From: Stictocephala bisonia | Taxonomy: Eukaryota; Arthropoda; Insecta; Hemiptera; Membracidae | NCBI GenBank assembly: GCA_035578905.1 | Contig: JAQJVL010000201.1 | Coordinates: 1,013,778 to 1,077,777, forward strand | Reading direction: 5' to 3' | DNA length: 64,000 nucleotides | Notes under the pieces: model-generated | Told to the model about the DNA's origin: nothing | What the model saw: only the letters and a program-made list of their open reading frames with translations | Databases searched by the model: none | Shown here: piece by piece, positions 11,456 to 22,865 of the stretch | Position numbering within the stretch: the first letter of the stretch is position 1 | Layout: each line of letters opens with the position of its first letter | Position numbers and translations under genes: made by a program

Positions 11456-13165
11456 TATCTCATATGAGAGTAAAGTGTAAATACTCTTGAACCATAGCTG
11501 GGATTGGTTTGAAAAAGTCCCATACAGCGGGTGGTTATCTTGTATTCTAAATCACTCAATAATTCCTAGACACTGTCTTTTTATAATACTATGGTACATT
11601 AGCTTCTTTTGTTAGAGGCTTTGTTCTCAAACCTACATTATGTGCTTTGCTTTATATTACAGATTTTATAACACTTTTGAGTTTTCAAATATTAAATCTT
11701 GGCATCTTACCACAACAGTCTTAGGTACTATGGTTTTGTAATTTAGCAGTCTTTAAGCTATTGCAAATGAACTGCATAAAACATTTTCACTTATGTTAGC
11801 TAAACCATTTCTTTTACCACAGAGTATCCAGTCCCACCAAGATGTTTAGGGCTATGTGTTGACCATGTTTACTGCTGGAGGCGTATAGCTGTGCCCATGA
11901 CCTTGAAAAGTTGGGTTATGGTGAGATGAGGAACGCGGGATTAAAGCAAAGCATTTCTACAAACAATAACAATACAGCTGAGTTGATTTGATTGGCAGCA
12001 AAGAACAGCTGATTGATAAATCAAATTGAGGCAAAATAAATACCAAGCAATAGAGCCTGGCAGGTTATTTTTATAAAAACATTTGGTTTGTTAAGAATCA
12101 AGATTTTTAAAAAATACTAACCACCAAATGTTATTCTTATAATGAAAAAAAATATGATTCACTCACCAACATCGGTATTCAGTGTTAAATTTTTTACTCG
12201 ATAGGGACAGTCTTAATTTTTGAACATGGTTAGTACAACTATAAACAAAGTTCACGTGAACAGCAACATGCCCAGAAACAGTGCCTCCCTAAGGGGTATG
12301 TGACGTTAAACTTTTTTGAAGGGGCACAGGAATAAAGAAAAATTAATAAACTATGTAATTTGTCAAAATGTTTGGAATAAGTTAGTGTTACGACAGATAA
12401 TTCTCTGAATGATTATGATCAAAATAAAGCTAAATATTTCAGTTCATTTTATAGTATAGCAGTTTGTAGTTCCACCACAAAAATTATTTCAATTGCCTAT
12501 TATAACTATCAATGAGCATACTTTTTTTGTTTCTCAAGTAAATGAAATAGAAGTTACAAAAACTACTATAAAACTTAAAATATAAATTTAAATGTTATGA
12601 TGATACTCATGTTTAATATAATAGTGTTTTAACTAACACGATTAATTAATGCATTTAAAAAATCTTTCTACGCCTCCTGAACTTTGAAAACCTGAAAACA
12701 GTAGAATATCAACAATTGGATCTGATCAACATTTTATTCTCAGTTCTGATGTATATCTTTGTAATACTTTGTTAAATAATATGTAATTTATTATGGTTTA
12801 TTTTCTTATTGCCAAGTAATAACTCACTCTGAATATCACACTCACTTAGGTACATCGGTTTACCTAGGACCCTAGTGTCCCACTAATAAAGGATTTTTCT
12901 CTCCGACCTCAGGAATCCACCCCACTGGCCTCCAAACTTTCAATATTATACTTGTAGAACTATTATTTATTCATTTTTTTATTTATCATTACCTGTCAAA
13001 TAATCTATAACTTGTTTACTTTGTATGATTTTACTTAATACAGTTTAATCACTAATATTTGTAGTGCCGAGGTGTCACGAGTGCATAAAGTGGTGTTCCC
13101 TATATTTTTTATTTACATCCAGTCTGTCCTTCATCATAAACACATGCAGGTTTAGATGAATTCTA
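11456..13165. other. Non-coding AT-rich interval, nothing recognised
   Basis: No long reading frame, RNA gene or transposon end was recognised. The stretch consists of AT-rich single-copy-looking DNA, with a somewhat GC-richer patch at 11820-11940. Confidence 0.5.
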
Positions 13166-13167
13166 GG

Positions 13168-13340
13168 CCTATAAGTTGTTTTGCTGATTTGTCGAAGGCC
13201 TTTTACTGTGTGAACCATATTCTTTAAAAAATTAGCTGCCATAGGAATAGAGGCAACTGCATTATCATGGTTCTGCTCATATTTGCTCCCAAGTTACCAA
13301 AATCTATATTTATAAAAGAAGAAGTGAAAAATTAAAAACC
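13168..13340 (+). pseudogene. LINE RT motif-A fragment
   Basis: The plus strand reads LSKAFYCVNHIL near 13185-13230, a mutated form of the RT motif A block LSKAFDCVNH, followed by text matching the IGIEATALSWF-type region. It is probably part of the same LINE copy as 14385-15380, separated from it by a repeat block. Confidence 0.6.
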
Positions 13341-13374
13341 AAGGCAGAGCCTTAACCACAATAGGCAGGATTTT

Positions 13375-13960
13375 GAAATGTTGACAGTACCTTCATTTTA
13401 GGGTCTAGGTATGTGCTAAGAAAGAATTTTTTGAAATTGTAATGTTGAAGTGCAAAAATCATGATTTTTTTGTAAAAAGTTTAGACCTCTTCATAAGAAA
13501 TACATAAGAGGCCAATCTAAAAATTAACGTGCAGAGTAACCTGCTAAAGATAGCTACTTAAAATGTTTTTAGTACCTTCGGTTTATCGTCTTATTACGTG
13601 CCAAGAAAAGAATTTTCGAAATTCCATCCCTGAGGGATAGAAACAGCCCGCAAACGTTCATCGGTGTAAAACAGGCAGATTTAAAAATCAACGTAAAAAT
13701 ATGTGAAAGATTGAAAATTTTACAGTACCTTTGTTTTATGGTCTTAATGCGTGCTAAGAAAGGATTTCCTGAGGAGGATCCATTTCTGAGGAATAGAAAC
13801 AGCCCCCCAAACGTTCAATTTTTTCCCATAAGAATAACATTGGCATTAATTTAATGTAATAATTTATTTAAAACAGCTGATACACAAAAACATAAACATA
13901 CTGTATTATTTTTATTTATTAACAAAAATTAGTTTGATTTAAATTGTTTTAGTTGTATGT
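13375..13960 (-). repeat. Dispersed repeat, with three imperfect tandem sub-units
   Basis: The phrase AGTACCTT followed by TTTA and GTGC(T/C)AAGAAA(G)GA recurs at about 13385, 13570 and 13722, each with a CTGAGG(A/G)AT...GAAACAGCCC segment after it in the last two. The right end on the minus strand (CCAATGTTATTCTTATGGG, about 13830) matches plus-strand repeats at about 33310 and 63015. It is therefore a minus-orientation member of a family seen elsewhere in the window. Confidence 0.65.
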
Positions 13961-14384
13961 ACATAATTCTCTCTGAAGTTTCAAATGTTGTGTAGGGAAG
14001 AGAACTTAAGTGTTAGACTTTTTCTCCTTCGAGTTTGAAATATACCGTGGTGACAAACTTCTGGCCAAGTAGGGTATGGATAGAATGAAAGGGATAAATG
14101 ACATCTCCGGTTCAGGAGAAACAATATGAAGGCCATTTCGACGTCTTACTTGCTGTGACATCAACATCCCCTTCACCTATAAGAACATCTCCACCCAGAA
14201 GCTCCTCTGATCCTATGGACTGCCAACCATCCTGTTCATTCTACACCCACCTACAATTCCTCAAGCTTCTCTGTCAAGCACTATTATTATGAGTGATTTT
14301 GGTATCTGTTACAATAAAATTCTCTCTTACAAAAGATATGATAGTTCATCTTAGAGGTGATGAAACTACTTGAAACTTTTCTCA

Positions 14385-15380
14385 CTTGACTTTGACTATT
14401 TACATAAATGACATAACAAATTCTGTTCTGGTAGATAACCTCTTTCTTTTTGCTGATGACACAACATTAATCACTAGAGGAGGTGATGTAGACCACCTGG
14501 ATACTGAATCCTCCTCAATGTTAACCGATTTAACGTTCTTTTTCTTTCTCTAAATAAATTAAAATTAAATTCACAAAAACTAGGATATATTTGCCTTTAA
14601 ACTCAAAGAAAAATGAATTAAGAAAAAAATAAAATTCCCAGCTTAAATTAGGAAATGAAACAATAGAACATTCCAAATCAGCAACATTTTTAGGAGTGTC
14701 ACTGGGGGGGGGGGGTTCAGGTTTTCCATAAAGTAAATGGAAGGATCACTTACCAGAGGACTCTTTCTCTTAAGGAGAGTAGCATCATATAGAAGTGTTC
14801 CGCTATGGGCTTTTTCAACCAAATATTTCTTACTCAATAGTATTATGGGGAGCAGGTAAAGTGAATTTAGAAAAGATATTTCTATGGCAAAAGAGAACAG
14901 TCAGGTCTAAGTTTGGCTTGCCAATAAACTCTACTTTTAGAGAAGCCTTCAAAGAATTGGGCCTATTAACCTTCCCAGGATTATTCATTTACGTATCAAT
15001 CCACTACATCAAAAGACAAAATATTCAACCGCTGTTTACCAACCATCGGTATAATACTTGATTTAAGGACACTCATGCACAATACCTTTGCCGGCGTGGT
15101 AGCTCAGTGGCTAAGGCTTCGGACTGTGGAGGTTAAGGTCCAAGGTTCGAATCCCTACTAAGCCAACGGTCAGTACTTCACTTGTTGAATAAAGTTGACG
15201 CACAGGCCTGTAGGCCCATGTCAACTGACGAATGAAGTTAAAAAAAAGAAAAAAAACCATAGATTAACTTATTTTGAAACTAAGCCAAAATACATGGTAC
15301 GAAGCTTTATCAGGCTCTTGGGGTTGCAGTATATTGCTGAACTACAAAAGTTAAACTATAATTAAAAATCTTAATTAGCA
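14385..15380 (+). pseudogene. LINE RT C-terminal half, broken, with a SINE inside
   Basis: From 14395 the plus strand encodes IYINDITNSVL and FADDTTLITRGGD (catalytic FADD). After frameshifts come ATFLGVSLG (about 14685) and ISYSIVLWGAGKVNLEKIFLWQKR (14825-14895; compare YSIILWGTSSYQNLNRIF in the LINE at 294-1019). HRYNT lies at 15045. The reading then passes through the SINE at 15091-15255 and resumes with LTYFETKPKYMV near 15265. A run of ten G residues at 14707-14716 sits at one of the frameshifts. Confidence 0.75.
15091..15255 (+). mobile_element. tRNA-derived SINE
   Basis: The head looks like a tRNA. TGGTAGCTCAGTGG fits the Pol III A box (TAGCTCAGTGG) and GGTTCGAATCC fits the B box, about 43 bases further on. 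The tRNA-unrelated body follows (TTGAATAAAGTTGACGCAC, then a GGCCTGTAGGCC palindrome), and the element ends in an A-rich tail at about 15239-15257. It sits inside a LINE RT remnant whose C-terminal coding sequence continues on the other side. It was probably mobilised by a LINE of this genome. A real tRNA is ruled out by poor acceptor-stem pairing and the extended body. Confidence 0.85.
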
Positions 15381-15384
15381 GAGC

Positions 15385-16015
15385 TAACTCCATACAATTT
15401 AGAGTTTTTCTTTCAATCGAAAGGCCTTGAATTTAATAATTAATTGTAATTGACTTTTTATCCTTCCTATCTAAATGTGACCCTTTTTGGTGCACCCTGA
15501 TCTATCCAATTTCCCTCCTATGGGACTACGGATGGAAACAACAAGTAAGTAACATTGGAATCAATGGCAACACAAATTTCAGAACTTTATAAGAAGTACA
15601 TCAGCAAATGAAGAAGAGAAATTTTGACTTCTCATCAGCTATATCTCACCCAGCACTAATGAATATGTAAGTCAAGACATTACATTCAATGGTATTACAG
15701 TCCTTAAGAATATCTTTGTAAAACCTGTAAATAAGGTCCTTGCTAGGCATAAGCATTTTACTCTCCATCAGTAACCTAATGAGACTGTTGATCAAGATTC
15801 CTTAAGGCTCCTTAGCCGTGACTATTAATTCAAGGTTGTAACGATAGAAACTAATCATGATTGTATCCGTAATAAATTTATTTTAGTTTATTTGTGTATG
15901 ATATTGTCATGAATCTTTCAAGAAAATTTTCTTTTGTTTGCTGACGTGGTAAAACTCTTCAGAGGTAACATCATATTAACATCTGGTTAGTTTGCAAAAT
16001 CATCTCCAGAGGATT
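15385..16015. other. Non-coding interval
   Basis: AT-rich text without an open frame or recognisable element end. Scattered short matches to LINE 3' regions are too weak to call. Confidence 0.4.
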
Positions 16016-16019
16016 GAGA

Positions 16020-16420
16020 ATGGTGCGTCCTCTATGACAAGGACTTAAACCATACTAAATGTACGATGATAACATTTTCAAAATCCAGACAGCCTTACAC
16101 TAAAAATAGTTATTAAAGTTAATGACTTGGACATTCTCCTAACTTCAAAACCTTGATTTTGGAGCTCATATATCTAACAAATGTGGGAAAGCTCTTAAAA
16201 AACTTGGGCTTGTCAAAAGGGATTTACAATCCCTCTCATCCCACCAATAATAGAGTATTCAGTAGTTGTTTGGTCTCCTCATCAGATTGAACACTATTCG
16301 TCCTTGGACGCTATGCAGAGACGAATGATAAGGACGACTGGAGTCATGCTCAGATATATAGATACACAGAGGTTGACAATCAAAGAAATCTGGCACTATC
16401 TGAATCTACCAACTCTTTAA
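16020..16420 (+). pseudogene. Non-LTR RT C-terminal fragment of a second LINE type
   Basis: Frames around 16245-16345 read IEYSVVVWSPHQIEHYSSL followed by AMQRRMIRTTGV. This matches the block LEYGSVVWSPYQVGHIQQLQ in the fragment at 39480-39590 and belongs to the RT connection region upstream of the LINE C-terminus. Stops and indels are frequent. It is an old truncated copy. Confidence 0.65.
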
Positions 16421-16659
16421 ACACGATGAACACTCAGTGACTTTTTGTTCCGGATTAAGGTCCTGAATAACATTATTAACTACTCTGAGATACTTAAATG
16501 ATTGCCTTCCACGTTCCTCCATTGGTGAGACATTTCCAGCTATTTGCCATCCAACATCATTCGACAAACTACCATTATCACAGCATGTTACCAAGATTGA
16601 TGAGGATTGGAAATGTAGTCCTGCCTTTCTCTTAAATGCTGACAAGGGCATTTAAGAGA

Positions 16660-17165
16660 AGCTACTGTACTATATGAGCTTGATGAACTTATTGTTGCAT
16701 TGGACTGTTGTCACTATTATTCTAGAATTAATTTGGTTACTTCTTTTATGAACTCACATAGTCTCTTTGTTTCATTAAAAAAATATATATAGTTTATTCT
16801 TCTTGTTTTACTGATTTATAATTGTTTATAGCTGTTTTGTTGATATTGTTACCAAATTAATTTATAATTAATGTATAATGCAACTAGAACAACAGTTTCT
16901 ACTGTTAGCATTATTGGCATAAGTTCATATTTATGTTTTATACTTATATGATTAATATGTTATTATTGATCTATTATCCTATTTAAGTTACTGGGTTGTA
17001 TATTCTTGCTATATCGTTGTGGATACAAACAAATTTTGATATATTATAATTTATTTGTATTTCTTGTTAATATATATTTAGGTTCTACATGAATTGTTTC
17101 AGTTATCAAGAAATCAAATATTGTAAAAAGGTGTATACCATTCATTAGAATAAATAAGTAAATCC
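16660..17165. other. AT-rich non-coding interval before the Gypsy element
   Basis: Probably LINE 3' UTR remnants and AT-rich DNA. The 5' LTR of the following Gypsy element should lie here or has been lost; I could not find a copy of the putative 3' LTR start (TGAGGTATATC). Confidence 0.4.
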
Positions 17166-17329
17166 AGGCATTTCAGCAACTTCTAGAAAATATATCCCTC
17201 ACTTTGACAACCAAGCCCACTCTCTAGAGTTGACTCTGCTTCATTCCATACAGTATGAAGAACCTAGTCCTGCTATCAGTGCTGTCGCCGATAGTCTCAC
17301 AGCTAATAGTCATTTATTGTCCCAAGCCC

Positions 17330-17660
17330 TTATTGGTAAGACTCATTCTACAGTGTGTGCTCTGTAAGCAAAATGTTACTTTTGTGGAGGAAAGACATCC
17401 TTATACCATTTATATATATATCAATTGCCAAGCTAGAGACTAAAGTACATGCAAAGCAAATCTGGAGATGATGGTCTTTAAGTACCCTTACACTAAACCT
17501 TTCTGTCATGCCTAATCTTTGCTCTGAGATTATAATAGGTCAAGATTTGTTGCAACTTCATTCGTCAGTTCAATTTGAGTTAGGAGGTGAAGTCCCCTCT
17601 AACCTTGCAGTACTCGCGTGGCCTCCTGGCACACCAATACTTGCCCGGGTTATCAGTGTT
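17330..17660 (+). pseudogene. Gypsy Gag zinc-knuckle and aspartic-protease traces
   Basis: KCYFCGGK at about 17368-17392 resembles the first half of a CCHC zinc knuckle. LCSEIIIGQDLL with the following LHSSVQFELGG (17517-17590) matches the C-terminal end of the Gypsy retropepsin, where IILGLD-type sequence precedes the RT linker. The catalytic DTG is not recognisable in the decayed text between. Reading beyond 17710 enters an inserted TIR element. Confidence 0.6.
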
Positions 17661-17717
17661 GCCCATGCAGTATTTTTACTAAACAAAACTGACTGTTCTT
17701 ATGTCATGCAACCGTAC

Positions 17718-18479
17718 TTAAGAATGGCAAATATTTTCAACATATTGATATATCGAATTACTGATAGATTGCAAGCCGAATATCTATCTAACGAAAATAT
17801 AGAAAGAAAAATATCGATATATCGGGTAATCAATATATCGAATTGTAAATGATTCATCTGTTTAAAATTATGCACCAACTCTCATGTCATGAACAAAAAT
17901 ACACTCATGTTTTGCTGTCACTATTTAGAATGGCTTACTGAAAGTAAAAATTAAATACAATTATCTACACGAAACAAGTTGTGATCTTTCAGGTTGAATG
18001 AAAACATTCAAAACAAGAATAATCATACCTTTAATTATTATGTTAATTTTAGAGAGTAATGTAATAATATTGTTATTTTTGTTTTCCCATTTTAAAATGC
18101 CATTAGACTTCTCATGCACAATAAAATTTAAACAAATTAATTTACTAAACCTATTTTCAATACTTGTCAGGTGAACGAACCATTTAAAAATAAAAGTTTG
18201 GAGATAAATTTTCAACTTAACCTCATGTAAAAAACTAAATAAAATTACTTAATTATTTCAATGCATGTTTTCTACGTATAAGAGCCAATTAAAATGTGTA
18301 TTTTTTCTAATCGTGATGATTTTGTGAAGAGAGAAAAACGTCAATATTTAGTGATATGATATGTCGGACCAAAATATCAATAAGGCCGATATTATTGAAA
18401 GAAAATAACTATACTAATATCGATAATCGAAAAATCAAAATCTACTTATCAATATTTTCGATATGTCTTTGCCATCCCT
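17718..18479. mobile_element. AT-rich non-autonomous TIR element (hAT-like), 762 bp, inside the Gypsy element
   Basis: Left end TTAAGAATGGCAAAT and right end (other strand) AGGGATGGCAAAG share the ATGGCAAA core. Flanks AACCGTAC (17710-17717) and AACCGTGT (18480-18487) agree at 6 of 8 positions, compatible with the 8-bp target duplication of hAT elements. The interior is rich in CGATATATCG-like palindromes near both ends (17750-17840 and 18380-18460). No transposase is present. Confidence 0.55.
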
Positions 18480-18774
18480 AACCGTGTCTCAGTGTTTCAA
18501 GACTCGTCTTACATCAAATTCATAGGAAAATGTATATTTTCACTTGTACAGGGAAAATGATAACCATAACTATGTCTTGCCACTGTACAAGCAATATATA
18601 ATTTTATGTTTTGTTCAATTTTGTGGTGTTATGTTCATATAAATTGTCCTAATTATTTTTCCTGGACTCACAATGTGTTAAAATACAACTTCAATATTAT
18701 AAAGTTTAAAGAATAAATAAAAACTTAAAAAGCCATATAAATTAACATTGTAAACTATAATAACGTGAATACCC

Positions 18775-20200
18775 GTGCAGGCTACAAGTGAGCCCACTAC
18801 ACTTTGGAAGCAAGTAGAACAAACAGCTACTCTCAAAAACATTCAAAAACACTTAGACCAATTAAAGCATTTATTAATAGGAAGTACTGAGGAGCTGACT
18901 ACTACTCACCCTCAGTTACCTGAGACAAATTACAACGGCTGGGCTACAGCTGTAGACCGTGCACGCAAGTACTGCACGGTTAATTGTTTGAACTCTTACA
19001 GCTGCCAATATGGAGCCTGCCTGCTTATTTATGGGCAAACTGTAAACCAATAGCTGTAAAATGTATTTCCTATTCATTTAATGACACTCAGTTCATAGAG
19101 GCTGAAATCAATAAGCTTTTAAATGACAACATAATTGAGAAGAGTAATTCACAATGGCGAGCCCAGGGGCTAGTAACTTCAATGCAAAATCACAAGAGGA
19201 GAATGATTATCGATTACTCGCGAACAACTGAGTTAGACGTCTATCCTATACCACTTAAATGAACTATTTTCTAAAGTAGCCAGTTATAAAGTGTTCAGTA
19301 CTATTGAGTCTAAGAGTGTCTACCATCAGATACCCATCACAGAGACAGATCGTCCCTATGCTGAATTTAAAGCTGCTAGAGAACTTGACCAGTTTACAGG
19401 AATCCCTTTTGGTACCACAAATGGAGTGGCAGCTTTTCGACGGACAATAAACCAATTAATATGAAAAGAAAAACTGAAAGAAAGTTTTGCTAATATTGAT
19501 GATATAGCCATCTGTTGCCATATTCTATCTGAGCATGACAAACATCTTAAAAATGTCATGCAGACAGCTACAAAATATAATTTTACAATAAATCATGGTA
19601 AAGCCTTATTTGCACAATGCAATATCATTCTCCTAGGCCACTAAATCTGTGATGGAATCATAAGACCTGATCCAAGATGCTTGATACCTCTGAAGGATTT
19701 TCCACTTCCAACTGATACTGCTACCTAAAAAAGGGCCCTTGGAATGTTCTCTCATTATTCAAAGTTCATACCCTATTTTGCTGAAAAGATCAAGAACTTA
19801 ACTAAAAAGTTCTTTTCCACTTTCTGAAGAGGCTCTTTCAGATTTCTACAATCTAAAGAAAGATATTGAAAACACTTATATAGTGTTCATCGACAATGAC
19901 ATTTCATTTAGTGTTGAGAAGGACACTACAGCTGGTACTTTCAGTCAGCAGAACCATCCAGTGGCCTTCTTCTTTAACTGACTCAGAGAAACGTCATTCA
20001 TCGTATTGAAAAGGAGGCATATGCCATTGTTGAGGCAATTCGATGTTGTAAACAATTCCCCATGAGCAGATGTTTCCGTCTGGTAACTGTTCAACGCTCT
20101 ATATCATTTATATTTAACAGCATACATGAGAGTGAAATCAACAACAACAAAAATCATTAGGTGGAGAAGAGATCTCATTGGTTATTCCTATGATATTGGG
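18775..20200 (+). pseudogene. Gypsy reverse transcriptase and RNase H, broken
   Basis: The RT starts near 18990. NCKPIAVK, then FIEAEINKLLNDNIIEKSNS (RT motif 1 region), KRRMIIDYS (motif 2, about 19195-19220), and STIESKSVYHQIP (decayed motif A, where DL.SAYHQIP is normal) follow. FTGIPFGTTNGVAAFRR (motif B) and FANIDDIAIC (the YxDD box, mutated to NIDD, about 19490-19515) come next, then the connection KALFAQCNIILLGH. RNase H traces with KEAYAIVEAIRCCKQF follow near 20010-20060. Stops and frameshifts occur throughout. The section 18775-18985 is upstream linker sequence. Confidence 0.8.
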
Positions 20201-20444
20201 TAGGCAATATAATTAAGCTGCTGATGCACTCTAAAGAGTCTGTTTAGTAACATCCAATGTCTCTTCCAACGATAGACCCTTAGTAACTCTCCACAAAGGA
20301 ATGTGTCGTCTTGGTGTCTCATGAATCTATCACTGGATTTGCTTTAAGAATCTCTTTTTGTCTATGAAAGATGTTTGAAGCATTACATCAGTGTGTGGCA
20401 CCTGTAGAGAAGTTAAATGTTAAAAAAAGTTATTCTTATTTTAC

Positions 20445-20655
20445 ATGGCGAAGTTAGAGCTACGAAGCCCAATTAATCTAACCAGGGACCAACGGATTAA
20501 GGGTGACTTCCAAACCACCACCAGTGACCGGGCAGGCAGGCTGCGTGCAAGGACAGGATCACTCAGACGGTCACCCATCCAAGGAACAACCACGCTCGAT
20601 GTTGCTTGACTCCTTTATTTTACGATAACGTCGGAACCCTTCAGTCAAGACCACT
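20445..20655 (-). mobile_element. 5S-rRNA-like repeat (SINE3-type or 5S-derived element)
   Basis: On the minus strand, 20613-20561 reads GTCAAGCAACATCGAGCGTG, then GTTGTTCCTTGGATGGGTGA, then CCGTCTGAGTG. This closely follows the internal-promoter part of eukaryotic 5S rRNA (AAGCAACATCGGGC, TGGATGGGTGACCGC). Sequence on both sides is unrelated to 5S, so this is not a 5S gene. A 5S-headed SINE or chimeric 5S pseudogene is the best reading. It interrupts the Gypsy element between RNase H and integrase. Confidence 0.6.
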
Positions 20656-20656
20656 G

Positions 20657-20692
20657 GTTTTTAGAATAAAGTTAAAACTTTATTCTAAAAAC
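20657..20692. repeat. Perfect 17-bp inverted repeat, 2-bp spacer
   Basis: Arms GTTTTTAGAATAAAGTT (20657-20673) and AACTTTATTCTAAAAAC (20676-20692) are exact reverse complements separated by two bases. It adjoins the 5S-like element and precedes the integrase region, so it may mark the insertion edge of that element. Confidence 0.9.
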
Positions 20693-21470
20693 ATCAGGGG
20701 AACTCTTATTGCCTCAGCACCTTTTGAGTGATTTAGTTTAGATTTCAAATTTCAAGAAAACTCTCCCTTCTTATACTAAAAATAAGCATATTCTTAATGT
20801 GGTTGATGAGTATTCATGTTTTCCATCATCTTTCCATATCAAAATACTAATACTCCATATCCAGAGCTTGGCTAACTGCTTTTGGTGTTTTGGCTATGGG
20901 ACAATTCCATATAATCCTCAAGGGAATGGGTAAGTTTATGGTACAATGGGACTATACGGAGGACTATCCAACTTGCCCATAAAAATCTTGGCCTACCAAT
21001 CACTTGATAGGAGGACATTCTATCAGATGTTCTTAATACCACTAGATCTCTATTATGCACCACAATGAATTCTATTGTCCACGAATGAATGTTCAATTTT
21101 TAAAGGCGTTTTTGTAAGGTTTATTTATTCCATTGTGGCTTTAATTTCTGCAATTTTTCTTCATCATTGCTTTGATTGTCACTCTAAATTCAACTCATAG
21201 ATGGAGAAAGTAACACTTTTAGTAGGAAATGAAGGATATGCCTACTAAAAGCTGCATATCCTTCATTTCTGGGCCCACAATCAGATATCAACTCGAAGAA
21301 CCAAAGTGGATATACTGGAATCAGCAGAAGCTTAAGGCCTTTCACTGTCTTACTCCAAACATCTGTATGCCCACAAGCTGATATCTTTGAGAATCCAATT
21401 ACTAATCCTGAAGTTACAATTAGGATGAGCTTAAAACCTTGGATATTCCCAACCAATCTAAAGGTTTATT
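20690..21470 (+). pseudogene. Gypsy integrase, broken
   Basis: Frames near 20725-20830 give FSLDFKF and ILNVVDEYSCFPSSF (the first catalytic Asp region of retroviral-type integrases, DF.GP.....Y.L.VVDEYSRFP). The region of the second Asp is decayed. IPYNPQGNG at about 20905-20930 is the block carrying the third acidic residue, with the following GQ(V)ER reading as a stop. C-terminal traces run to about 21470. No active integrase can be made from this copy. Confidence 0.75.
21216..21268. repeat. Interleaved inverted repeats (A-B-A'-B')
   Basis: CTTTTAGTAGG (21216-21226), AAATGAAGGATATG (21227-21240), CCTACTAAAAG (21241-21251) and CATATCCTTCATTT (21255-21268). Segment 3 is the exact reverse complement of segment 1, and segment 4 that of segment 2. 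This order is the footprint expected from replication template switching. Confidence 0.9.
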
Positions 21471-21481
21471 ACACCTAGTTT

Positions 21482-21510
21482 TAGGGGAGGGGAGAGTGAG
21501 GTATATCTTT
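21482..21510 (+). other. Putative polypurine tract and 3' LTR start of the Gypsy element
   Basis: AGGGGAGGGGAGAG is an uninterrupted purine run directly downstream of the integrase remnant and is followed by TGAGGTATATC. LTRs normally begin with TG right after the polypurine tract. The matching 5' LTR was not found. Confidence 0.5.
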
Positions 21511-22865
21511 ATATTGCTTTTCTAAATTACGTTGTTTATTTTCTTGTCGTCATTTACAACTGTTATAATTCTCAAGAATCCTATGAATTAAAGCCTACTT
21601 TTGGATAATTTTATGTAGTCTTTTTACTACAAGTTCACCGTTAAATAAAAGTATTAATTTTATTCTAAATAATTAAGCATAAAATTCCATACAGGTTTTT
21701 CATTCTATCTTAAAGTTTTTTAGAAAATTGCTAATAGAGTGTAAAATGAAACTAATTCTACAATCTCATTGTTCATTCTCAACAGAATACTTCAGTATTT
21801 GACAAATAAATCATTAAAACAACAAAATGTACATGCACAAGTATTTTATATATGAATTGGAAAAATATATACCAACTACCATTAACATTTTAACTGTCTA
21901 GATAGTTTAAATTGAAAATACCATGTATATGTCTTTGGGCACAAATCTTGCGTTAAGAGGCCTATTTTTACAAAACCAGCTGACAGTTCTCGCTTCGCTA
22001 CGGGGTGGTCCTCTTTGCTTGCTTACCCTGCCCTCCGTGGTTACTTCTAAAACCATCACATTACTATAAAATCCTGCTGCCGTTCTCCTACATAACAAAG
22101 TTTTATAGTCTAAAAACCCCTATAAGTCTACCCTTATACATATAGGTTATACACGTACAGTGGTATATCTCAGTTTTTAAGCAACTGAGAGGCCCTCTTG
22201 TTGGTTGATACCCTATGTAAACTATTCAGCTCCATACAGCATGAAGGCCTATAACTTGGCTTTCAATTGGACTTCTTGTGTATCATATATTAAAACAAAT
22301 ATATGATACATTTAAAGAAATAGAAATTCACGAAACACTGTATGTTTTATATTTCGTAACAAGAAACTTACAGTATTAGGATGCCATGTTTACTACAGTA
22401 TTACAGTATTAGGGATGACCAAAAGTAACCGCATCAGTCCTTACAATTTAACTGATGCGAAAATTAACTGAAAGATGTGCGAGACCATCTGATGCAACAG
22501 GAAATGGATATTCCATATATCCCGCTCGCCTAATCTGATTCTATTTGTATCAGACAACACAACAGACAGTTGATTTCAATTTGGTAAGTTTCAACAGTAA
22601 CTGAATGCCTAACTTCCTGTTAATTCACATCAGTTAAATTAAAATTGATGTGCACTGGCAAATTGAACTGTTACATCAGTTTTTGGAGTCAACTAAATTA
22701 TATATAGCTATGCATACTCATTAACTTCCTGTCCCAGATTTAATTATTTCTTAAAGGGCCCTACACACGTCCATATGTAATCTGTACATGTTTTACCAGT
22801 TTTTCTAACGTACATCCTCTTTAAAATTTAGATCCCGAACTCCAGACTCACAAAAAAACATTCAA
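21511..22865. other. Non-coding interval with one dispersed-repeat copy
   Basis: The first part may be Gypsy 3' LTR. At 21960-22075, GACAGTTCTCGCTTCGCTAC and GGGTGGTCCTC...GCTTGCTTACCCTGCCCTCCGTGGTT match the segment at 62785-62850 (same landmarks, few differences), so this is one copy of a dispersed repeat. At 22380-22425 a short ACAGTATTA(C) motif is repeated three times. No genes seen. Confidence 0.55.

Larger units (their letters stand above)
17170..21500 (+). mobile_element. Decayed Gypsy-type LTR retrotransposon
   Basis: The order zinc-knuckle, protease, RT, RNase H, integrase is that of Metaviridae (Gypsy). Coding traces run from about 17340 to 21470, with many stops and at least three later insertions (17718-18479, part of 18490-18770, 20445-20655). 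A purine-rich tract (AGGGGAGGGGAGAG, about 21482-21495) followed by TGAGG marks the probable polypurine tract and start of the 3' LTR. No 5' LTR was found, so the copy is either truncated or too decayed to pair. Confidence 0.8.

Noticed and set aside
15091..15170. Genuine tRNA gene
   Set aside because: A and B boxes are present, but acceptor-stem pairing is poor and a SINE body with A-rich tail follows.
20561..20613. Genuine 5S rRNA gene
   Set aside because: Only the internal-promoter half is similar; the remaining two-thirds of 5S is missing.
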